64,000 nucleotides of DNA from Herbaspirillum sp. WKF16 (lineage in GTDB: Bacteria > Pseudomonadota > Gammaproteobacteria > Burkholderiales > Burkholderiaceae_D): NCBI RefSeq assembly GCF_028993615.1, contig NZ_CP118632.1, forward strand, positions 3,038,001-3,102,000, written 5' to 3'. Shown piece after piece: positions 56,948 to 64,000 of the stretch (position 1 is its first letter; the number at the start of each line of letters is the position of its first letter). The notes beneath the pieces are model-generated. The model had not been told where the DNA came from and made no database searches. It was given only the letters and a program-made list of their open reading frames with translations. The position numbers and the translations under genes are program-made.

Positions 56948-57865
56948 ATGAGCAACCGATTCGAACTTTCCGACCTGCGCCTGTTCCTGCACATCGTGGA
57001 AACCGGCAGCATCACCGCCGGCGCCGCCCGTTCGCACATGGCGCTGGCCTCGGCCAGCGCGCGCATCCGCAATATGGAGGACGCGCTGGGCGCGGCGCTG
57101 CTGGAGCGCGGCCGGCGCGGCGTCCAGACTACAGACGCCGGCCGCGCGCTGGCGCACCATGCGCGCATGATGGCGCAGCAGATGGAGCAGCTGCGCGATG
57201 AGCTGGGCCAGTATGCGCAAGGCCTCAAGGGCCACATCCGGCTGCTGTGCAATACCTCGGCGATGACCGAGTTCCTGCCCGAGGTGCTGGCCAACTTCCT
57301 CGCGCGCCATCCGCACACAGATATCGAACTGGAAGAAAAACTAAGTTATGAGGTGGTGCAATCGGTGGTCGACGGCGTGGCCGACGTCGGCATCATCGCC
57401 GACTCCACCGATAGCGGGCCGCTGCAGACCTTCCCGTTCCGCCAGGACCACCTGGTGGCGGTGCTGGCCAGGCGCCATCCGCTGGCCAAGCGCAAATCGC
57501 TGGGCTTCGGCGAACTGCTGGGCGAGGACTTCATCGGTCTCTCCGGCGACAGCGCCTTGCAGCAACACCTGTCGGGCCACGCCACCCGCGCCGGCAAGCG
57601 GCTGCAGTACCGCGTGCGCCTGCGCAGCTTCGACGGCATCTGCCGCATGGTGGAGCGGCAGGTCGGCGTGGCCGTGATTCCGGAAACCGCGGCCCACACC
57701 TGCGCCGCCCACATGGAGATCCGCGCGGTGCCGCTGTCGGACGCCTGGAGCCGCCGCCAGCTGCTGATCTGCGTGCGCGGCCTGGACGGCATGCCTGGAC
57801 ATACGCGCGAACTGATCCAGGCCTTGCAGGCGCATCCCCGGCAACACCCCGTCACATCCGGATGA
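56948..57865 (+). CDS. LysR family transcriptional regulator
   Basis: The 305-residue protein has the N-terminal winged HTH of LysR regulators (LSDLRLFLHIVETGSITAGA and SASARIRNMEDALGAALLER) and a periplasmic-binding-protein-like effector domain (HIRLLCNTSAMTEFLPEVLA and VVDGVADVGIIADSTDSG). It is divergent from the TauE/SafE permease gene, with 139 bp between them, so the permease is the likely target. The effector is unknown. The start MSNRFELSDL is standard. The shared space holds GTGTTCC and GGAATACAC half-sites that might be the LysR box; this is uncertain. Confidence 0.94.
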   Translation: MSNRFELSDLRLFLHIVETGSITAGAARSHMALASASARIRNMEDALGAALLERGRRGVQTTDAGRALAHHARMMAQQMEQLRDELGQYAQGLKGHIRLLCNTSAMTEFLPEVLANFLARHPHTDIELEEKLSYEVVQSVVDGVADVGIIADSTDSGPLQTFPFRQDHLVAVLARRHPLAKRKSLGFGELLGEDFIGLSGDSALQQHLSGHATRAGKRLQYRVRLRSFDGICRMVERQVGVAVIPETAAHTCAAHMEIRAVPLSDAWSRRQLLICVRGLDGMPGHTRELIQALQAHPRQHPVTSG

Positions 57866-57878
57866 CGGACGGACAGGC

Positions 57879-57909
57879 AAAAAAAATGGCGGCCCCCGGG
57901 GCCGCCATT
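57879..57909 (-). terminator. Terminator after pgeF
   Basis: The stem AATGGCGGCCCC/GGGGCCGCCATT (57885-57896 and 57898-57909) is followed on the minus strand by a run of eight T. It lies between convergent lysR and pgeF. Confidence 0.88.
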
Positions 57910-57937
57910 CACGACTGGATCGGTAAGCCGCCGTCGG

Positions 57938-58684
57938 CTACTTGAGCCAGATCAGCGAAGCCATGCGCCCGGTCGTCTTGTCGCGCCGATAAGAGTAGAA
58001 GCGCGTATCGGCAACCGTGCACAAGCCGCCGCCGGCGACATCCTCGACACCGACGGCCGCCAGGCGCTGGCGCGCCAGCAGGTAGATGTCGGCCAGGAAT
58101 TTCCCTGGCCGGCCTTCGTAAGGCCGAAAGGCCGCAGCCGCCGCGTTTGCATGCTGCACGAAAGCCTCGCGCACCTCGCCTCCGACCTCGAAGCGCTCGG
58201 CGCCGATGGCCGGCCCCAGCCAGGCCATGATGTCCAGGGCTCCGCGCGCGCGCATGGCGGCCACGGTGTTCTCCAGCACGCCCGCCGCCAGGCCGCGCCA
58301 GCCGGCGTGAGCCGCGCCGACCACGGCGCCGGCGCGGTCGCAGAACAGCACCGGCAGGCAATCGGCGGTCATCATCACGCACACTGCGCCGGGGGTGCTG
58401 CTGATTGCGCCGTCGGCCTGCGCCTGCGCGGGCAAGGCAGCCGCATCCAGCACCGCGGTGCCGTGCACCTGCGTGAGCCAGCCCGGCTCCTGCGGCAGCA
58501 AGCGACGCAGCAGCGCGCGGTTGCCCGCCACCAGCGCCGGATCATCCTCCACATGGGCGCCCAGGTTCAGGCCCGGTCCGCCGCGGCCGTCGCCATACGG
58601 CGCCGGGCTCAAGCCGCCGGCGCGCAGCGTGGTCAACGCCCCGATGTTGGCCGGCGCACTCCATTGGGGAATCAGCAATTCCAT
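57938..58684 (-). CDS. pgeF: Peptidoglycan editing factor PgeF (YfiH/laccase-domain family)
   Basis: YfiH/PgeF proteins correct misincorporated amino acids in peptidoglycan precursors and in other members act as purine nucleoside phosphorylases or laccase-like enzymes. The metal ligands are in WLTQVHGT, MMTADCLPVLFCD and GAAHAGWRGLAAG, the His-Cys-His set of the family. Length is 248 residues. It is 15 bp downstream of rluD, the common rluD-yfiH pairing in proteobacteria. Confidence 0.94.
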   Translation of the reverse strand: MELLIPQWSAPANIGALTTLRAGGLSPAPYGDGRGGPGLNLGAHVEDDPALVAGNRALLRRLLPQEPGWLTQVHGTAVLDAAALPAQAQADGAISSTPGAVCVMMTADCLPVLFCDRAGAVVGAAHAGWRGLAAGVLENTVAAMRARGALDIMAWLGPAIGAERFEVGGEVREAFVQHANAAAAAFRPYEGRPGKFLADIYLLARQRLAAVGVEDVAGGGLCTVADTRFYSYRRDKTTGRMASLIWLK

Positions 58685-58699
58685 GGGTGACCCATCAAG

Positions 58700-59818
<1,119 letters not shown>

Positions 59819-59938
59819 CAGCTATAATCGCGGGATCGGGCGGGATTGTATTTCGGGGTAACCTTGCAGCCGGCTCGCAAAGGCGCTCGCGCCAGATATA
59901 GCAAAAACGGTAAGCATCCAGACAAGCACACGAAAGTC

Positions 59939-60739
59939 ATGCACAAAATCTTATTGAAGCTCATCACCCTCGGTTTTGCCCTGTCGCTGACGGCCTGCGG
60001 CCTGCTGCCGGAGCAGAAGGACGAGACCGTAGGCTGGTCTGCATCGAAATTATACTCGGAAGCCAAGGACGAACTGAACGCCGGCGGCTATGACAAGGCG
60101 ATCAAGTACTTCGAGAAGCTGGAATCGCGCTATCCGTTCGGCACTTATGCCCAGCAGGCGCAGATGGACATCGCCTACGCCTACTATCGCCAGAATGACC
60201 AGGCGCAGGGCCTGGCTGCGGTGGACCGCTTCATCAAGCTGCACCCGAACCACCAGAACGTCGACTACATGTACTACCTGCGCGGCCTGATCAACTTCAA
60301 CGACCGCACCAGCATCTTCGACACCTTCACCGACCAGGACAACACCGAACGCGACCCCAAGGCCATGCGCGACGCCTTCGATTCGTTCAAGCTGCTGGCC
60401 GAACGCTTCCCCGACAGCAAGTACACGCCCGACGCCATCGCCCGCATGAAGTACCTGGTCAACGCCATGTCGCAGTACGACGTGCACGTGGCCAGCTACT
60501 ACTTCCGCCGCGGCGCCTATGTCTCGGCCGCCAACCGCGCCCAGACCGCCATCAAGCAATACCCGGACGCACCGGCAAACGAAGAAGCGCTGTTCATCCT
60601 GATGCGTTCCTACGAAGCGCTGGGCCAGACCAAGCTGCGCGACGACACCGAACGCGTGATCCAGGCCACCTATCCGAACAGCACCTGGTATAACGGCGGC
60701 CCCAAGCAGAAAGCCAAGCCGTGGTGGAAGATCTGGTAA
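59939..60739 (+). CDS. bamD: Outer membrane assembly lipoprotein BamD
   Basis: BamD (ComL) is the essential TPR lipoprotein of the BAM complex. The lipobox is ALSLTAC with Cys20. TPR helices follow (YDKAIKYFEKLESRYPFGTY, AQQAQMDIAYAYYRQNDQAQ and GLINFNDRTSIFDTFTDQDN). The ATG at 59939 gives MHKILLKLITLGF, a normal lipoprotein signal; a longer version to 59846 is rejected. Length is 266 residues. It is divergent from rluD. A perfect TATAAT at 59823-59828 is a possible -10, but no -35 is evident. Confidence 0.97.
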   Translation: MHKILLKLITLGFALSLTACGLLPEQKDETVGWSASKLYSEAKDELNAGGYDKAIKYFEKLESRYPFGTYAQQAQMDIAYAYYRQNDQAQGLAAVDRFIKLHPNHQNVDYMYYLRGLINFNDRTSIFDTFTDQDNTERDPKAMRDAFDSFKLLAERFPDSKYTPDAIARMKYLVNAMSQYDVHVASYYFRRGAYVSAANRAQTAIKQYPDAPANEEALFILMRSYEALGQTKLRDDTERVIQATYPNSTWYNGGPKQKAKPWWKIW

Positions 60740-60765
60740 TCCACGCAGACTGCCCGCCAAGCAAT

Positions 60766-60794
60766 AAAAAAGCCTCGCAATGCGAGGCTTTTTT
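60766..60794. terminator. Bidirectional terminator between bamD and yaaA
   Basis: The stem AGCCTCGCA/TGCGAGGCT (60771-60779 and 60781-60789) has six A upstream and six T downstream. It separates the convergent genes. Confidence 0.9.
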
Positions 60795-60815
60795 ATTGCT
60801 TGCCGCCGTGAAGAC

Positions 60816-61592
60816 TCAGGCTTCCAGCTTGCGGCGGAACACCCAGCTGCTCTCGGTGGAGGCATCCTCGGCGAAGGCATAGCCGTCGAGGTCGAAGCCC
60901 TTGAGCTTCTCCGGCTGGCTGATGTTCTTCAGCGCCGCGTAGCGCGCCATCAGCCCGCGCGCGCGCTTGGCGTAGAACGAGATGATCTTGTACTTGCCGC
61001 CCTTCCAGTCTTCGAACACCGGCGAGATCACCTTGGCCTTGAGCAACTTCGGCCGGACGACCTTGAAGTACTCTTCCGAGGCCAGGTTCACCAGCACCGG
61101 CGCCTTCTGCGCGGCCAGCTCGGCATTGAGCGCCTCGGTCACCTCGTTGCCCCAGAAGGCGTACAGGTCCTTGCCATGCGGGTTGGCCAGCTTGGTGCCC
61201 ATTTCCAGGCGGTAAGGCTGCATCAGGTCCAGCGGGCGCAGCATGCCGTACAGGCCCGACAGGATACGCACGTGGTTCTGCACGAAATCGAGTTGCCTGG
61301 CGTTGAGCGAGGCGGCATCCAGCCCCTCGTACACATCGCCGTTGAAGGCCAGCACGGCCTGCTTGGCATTCTTCGCGCTGAACTTGCGCGACCATGCCGC
61401 GTAGCGATTCACGTTGAGCACCGCCAGTTGGTCGGAAATGCCCATCAGGCTGCCAACCTGGGCCGGCGACAATGTCTTGAGCACCTCGATCAGTTCGGCC
61501 GAGCGCGGGATGAAGCCGGGTGTGGTGTGGACGTCGGTGGTGGGCGCCGTATCGTAGTCGAGCGACTTGGCGGGAGACAAAACAATCAGCAT
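60816..61592 (-). CDS. yaaA: Peroxide stress protein YaaA
   Basis: YaaA (DUF328/UPF0246) lowers free intracellular iron and so limits Fenton damage under peroxide stress. The N-terminal [17 protein letters not shown], the middle [20 protein letters not shown] and the C-terminal [15 protein letters not shown] blocks are characteristic. Length is 258 residues, normal for the family. It is convergent with bamD and divergent from the chemoreceptor gene. Confidence 0.95.
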   Translation of the reverse strand: MLIVLSPAKSLDYDTAPTTDVHTTPGFIPRSAELIEVLKTLSPAQVGSLMGISDQLAVLNVNRYAAWSRKFSAKNAKQAVLAFNGDVYEGLDAASLNARQLDFVQNHVRILSGLYGMLRPLDLMQPYRLEMGTKLANPHGKDLYAFWGNEVTEALNAELAAQKAPVLVNLASEEYFKVVRPKLLKAKVISPVFEDWKGGKYKIISFYAKRARGLMARYAALKNISQPEKLKGFDLDGYAFAEDASTESSWVFRRKLEA

Positions 61593-61824
61593 GGGATTTC
61601 ATCCAGTCAACAGGTTCGCGCAATGATACCGAAAGCTCGGCCATTGCGTGCGCCGCCGCGCCCGCGAGCCGCTGCGGTTCGCGAATTTGCCGCGCAAAGA
61701 CCGCGCTGTTGCGGCTTTTGTCGCGCCGGCCCCGCTCCTACACTGTGCCAGCATCTCCCGCAGGCAGGCCGCTTCCCGCCGCCCGCGTCACGTTCCGCAC
61801 TTCCACCACCGAAGGGAAACGACC

Positions 61825-63525
61825 ATGAACTGGTTCTACGACCTGCGCATCGCCCGCAAGCTGCTCATCACCTTCGCCGCGATCCAGCTGCTGACCGCCA
61901 TCCAGGGCGTGTTTTCCATCGTGCAACTGGCCAAGGTCAACCAGGCCTCGACCGATATCGCCACCGACTCCCTGCCCAGCGTGCGCTACCCGCTGGAGGC
62001 CAAGGTGGCGCTGGCGCGCATCCGCACGGTCCAGCTGCAGCACCTGCTGCCGGGCAACGAGGACAAGGTGGAGGACAACGAGAAACTGATCGCCACCCAG
62101 CTGCGCGTATTCAACGCCGCCATGGACAAGTACGCGCCGCTGACCGACACCCCGGCCGAGAAGACCAACTTCGCCGCCATCAAGGCCGACCTTGCCGCCT
62201 TCACCGCGCTGCATCAGAAGATCGCCGCCGGCGTGCGCGGGCAGAAGACCGACGAGGCGCGCGAGGTGTTGATCAAGGAAGTCACGCCGGTCTACCTGCG
62301 CCTGTTCGACACGCTCGACAAGGTGGTCGCGCTCAACGTCGAAGCCGCCGACGCCACCGACCGCGACGCCCAGGTGAACTACGAGACCGCGCGCACCATG
62401 ATCATCGCCATACTGGCCTGCTGCATCGCGCTGGGGCTGCTGCTGGCGACCTGGGTCGCTCGCATCGTCTCGCGGCCGCTGCAGGACGCCATGCATGTCG
62501 CCGAGCGCGTGGCCGAAGGCGACCTGACGGTGGACATCAAACCCGCCGGCCGCGATGAGACCGGACGCCTGATGCATTCGCTCAAGGCCATGAACGACAG
62601 CCTGCTGCGCATCGTCAGCCAGGTGCGCCAGGGCACCGACACCATCAGCACCGCCTCGCGCGAGATCGCCTCCGGCAACCTGGACCTGTCTTCCCGCACC
62701 GAGCAACAAGCCAGCTCGCTGGAAGAAACCGCCTCGGCCATGGAAGAGCTCACCTCCACCGTCAAGCAGAACGCCGACAACGCGCGCCAGGCCAACCAGC
62801 TGGCCAACTCGGCCTCCGACGTCGCGGTCCAGGGCGGCAGCGTGGTCGGACAGGTGGTCGACACCATGGGCGCCATCAACGCATCCTCGCGCAAGATCGT
62901 CGACATCATCAGCGTGATCGACGGCATCGCCTTCCAGACCAACATCCTGGCGCTCAATGCGGCGGTGGAAGCCGCGCGCGCCGGCGAGCAGGGCCGCGGC
63001 TTCGCGGTGGTCGCCTCCGAGGTGCGTTCGCTGGCGCAGCGCTCGGCCTCGGCCGCCAAGGAAATCAAGTCGCTCATCGACGACTCGGTCGCCAAGGTCG
63101 ACACCGGCAGCAAGCTGGTGGAGCAAGCCGGCCAGACCATGACCGAGGTGGTTTCCAGCGTGCGCCGCGTGACCGACATCGTGGGCGAGATCACCGCCGC
63201 CAGTTCCGAACAGAGCGACGGCATCGAGCAGGTCAATACGGCGATCGCGCAGATGGACGAAGTGACACAACAGAATGCGGCGCTGGTGGAAGAAGCGGCG
63301 GCCGCAGCCGGGTCGCTGCAAGACCAGGCCGAGAAATTGGCCGGTCTGGTCAGCGTCTTCAAGCTGGACCGCAGCCACGCGGCCGTCGCCGGCGCGGATG
63401 CAGCGCCGGCGCCGAGAGCGCCGGCCAGGCCGGCGGCCAAACCCGCTGCCGTCGCCAAGCCTGCGGCGCAGGCCATCCGGCACGCCCCCCGCCAAGGCGC
63501 CGGCGCTGCCGCCGAAAAAGAATGA
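61825..63525 (+). CDS. Methyl-accepting chemotaxis protein with apparent C-terminal frameshift
   Basis: The chemoreceptor has 566 residues as read. A cytoplasmic start is followed by TM1 at about 12-32, a four-helix-type periplasmic ligand domain, TM2 at about 190-212 ([20 protein letters not shown]), a HAMP domain ([20 protein letters not shown]) and a methyl-accepting signalling domain with the hairpin tip [20 protein letters not shown]. The reading frame ends in AAEKE. If the run of six C at 63485-63490 had five, it would continue to 63574 and end in DDGGSWEQF, the x-W-x-x-F CheR-docking pentapeptide of class I receptors. This may be a real frameshift, a phase-variable tract or a base error. 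The start at 61825 follows GAAGGGAAA. The ligand is unknown. Confidence 0.93.
   Translation: MNWFYDLRIARKLLITFAAIQLLTAIQGVFSIVQLAKVNQASTDIATDSLPSVRYPLEAKVALARIRTVQLQHLLPGNEDKVEDNEKLIATQLRVFNAAMDKYAPLTDTPAEKTNFAAIKADLAAFTALHQKIAAGVRGQKTDEAREVLIKEVTPVYLRLFDTLDKVVALNVEAADATDRDAQVNYETARTMIIAILACCIALGLLLATWVARIVSRPLQDAMHVAERVAEGDLTVDIKPAGRDETGRLMHSLKAMNDSLLRIVSQVRQGTDTISTASREIASGNLDLSSRTEQQASSLEETASAMEELTSTVKQNADNARQANQLANSASDVAVQGGSVVGQVVDTMGAINASSRKIVDIISVIDGIAFQTNILALNAAVEAARAGEQGRGFAVVASEVRSLAQRSASAAKEIKSLIDDSVAKVDTGSKLVEQAGQTMTEVVSSVRRVTDIVGEITAASSEQSDGIEQVNTAIAQMDEVTQQNAALVEEAAAAAGSLQDQAEKLAGLVSVFKLDRSHAAVAGADAAPAPRAPARPAAKPAAVAKPAAQAIRHAPRQGAGAAAEKE
63485..63490 (+). repeat. C6 tract at the chemoreceptor frameshift
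   Basis: Six consecutive C within CACGCCCCCCGCC. Removing one C restores a frame ending in SWEQF at 63574; the frame as read stops at 63525. Confidence 0.8.
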
Positions 63526-63800
63526 ACCGAAATCCGCGCCGACCGACGACGGCGGTTCGTGGGAGCAATTCTGAGATTTTCCGCCTCTGCGCTTCCAGCC
63601 ATGTTCATGCGCCGGCTCAAGTGCGCGGCGCCGCTTGCCGTTAATCAATACAATAGCCCGATGCGGGCGCGGCGCGAAAGGTCGGCACTTGCAGCGCGCT
63701 TTGCGGTCAATGCCTGCAAGGACTACGGTGATATCGACAGCATGGGCAAAAACACAACTTCCGATCGCAGCAGCCGCGCCCCGCGGGCAAGGAGACCAAC

Positions 63801-64000
63801 ATGAAACGCGACAAGGCCCTGATGGGCGAAATCCTCAAGCAGCTCGCCTCCTTCGGCACCATCTACGGCGACGTCGAAAAGATCCAGACCGCCCTGCCCG
63901 GACACGTGGCGCCGGAGATCATCCTGCATCACCTGCGCCTGCTGCACGACCGCGGCCTGGCGGCGGTGGACATGCATAATTTCTGGCGCGTCACCGACCA
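63801..64000 (+). CDS. DUF2513-like protein (partial, 5' part only)
   Basis: The visible 66 codons begin MKRDKALMGEILKQLASFGT and continue with a helical LHHLRLLHDRGLAAVDMH segment. The MKRD...ILKQL start and the winged-helix-like pattern resemble DUF2513, small proteins of unknown function often linked with phage or mobile DNA but also found in core genomes. The call is tentative because the C-terminal half lies beyond the window. AAGGAG eight bases before the ATG fixes the start. A 275-bp space, without other supported features, separates it from the chemoreceptor. Confidence 0.7.
   Translation, partial: MKRDKALMGEILKQLASFGTIYGDVEKIQTALPGHVAPEIILHHLRLLHDRGLAAVDMHNFWRVTD

Overview
The window is GC-rich chromosomal DNA from a betaproteobacterium, most likely Burkholderiales/Oxalobacteraceae close to Herbaspirillum. 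This is inferred from gene content and order: ndk-rlmN-rodZ-ispG-hisS-yfgM-bamB; surE-pcm-nlpD-rpoS; a DUF2863 gene; FlhDC beside mot/che genes; and phaC-phaB-phaR. No sequence search was possible. I see no tRNA, rRNA, insertion sequence, prophage or CRISPR array. It reads as core genome with a few odd details rather than a genomic island.

Region 1 (1-8.5 kb) runs mostly leftward: ndk, rlmN, a doubtful 100-codon frame, rodZ, ispG, hisS, yfgM and bamB (cut by the window edge), with a rightward BI-1 family membrane gene at 7.8 kb. It covers rRNA/tRNA methylation, cell shape, isoprenoid synthesis, histidyl-tRNA charging and outer-membrane protein assembly. Region 2 (8.5-15.1 kb) holds rlmD and the stationary-phase group surE-pcm-nlpD-rpoS, with a YcgR-like PilZ gene upstream. 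Region 3 (15.2-20 kb) has dinG, a DUF465 gene, a secreted coiled-coil protein and zapE.

Region 4 (20-38.4 kb) is a nearly complete TCA-cycle cluster. Leftward lie a GntR regulator, sdhCDAB, sdhE, gltA, odhA, odhB and lpd. Rightward lie mdh, a CitE/HpcH-like lyase, a small secreted protein and acnA. A perfect 20-bp palindrome beside a strong promoter sits between gntR and mdh and is the likely control point. Several intercistronic spaces hold strong hairpins, most notably an approximately 120-nt nested structure between odhB and lpd.

Region 5 (38.5-48.4 kb) is a DUF2863 gene and then the motility cluster flhDC - membrane methyltransferase - motAB - CheZ-like gene - cheY - cheA - cheW. It has a good sigma-28 promoter before motA and a long, AT-richer leader before flhD. 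Region 6 (48.4-55.4 kb) holds a Cys/Met-metabolism PLP enzyme, rimO with a coupled small exported protein, and the polyhydroxybutyrate genes phaC, phaB and phaR. Region 7 (55.4-64 kb) carries small membrane/hypothetical genes, a TauE/SafE permease divergent from a LysR regulator, pgeF, rluD, bamD, yaaA, a chemoreceptor and the start of a DUF2513-like gene.

The most notable observation is in the chemoreceptor. Its frame ends early after a run of six C residues, while the +1 frame continues to a perfect C-terminal CheR-docking pentapeptide (SWEQF). Other points of interest are the histidine-aspartate tail on HisRS, the 18-residue repeats in the CheA linker, a membrane methyltransferase inside the flagellar cluster, and a compact CheZ-like protein with the D-x-x-x-Q motif.
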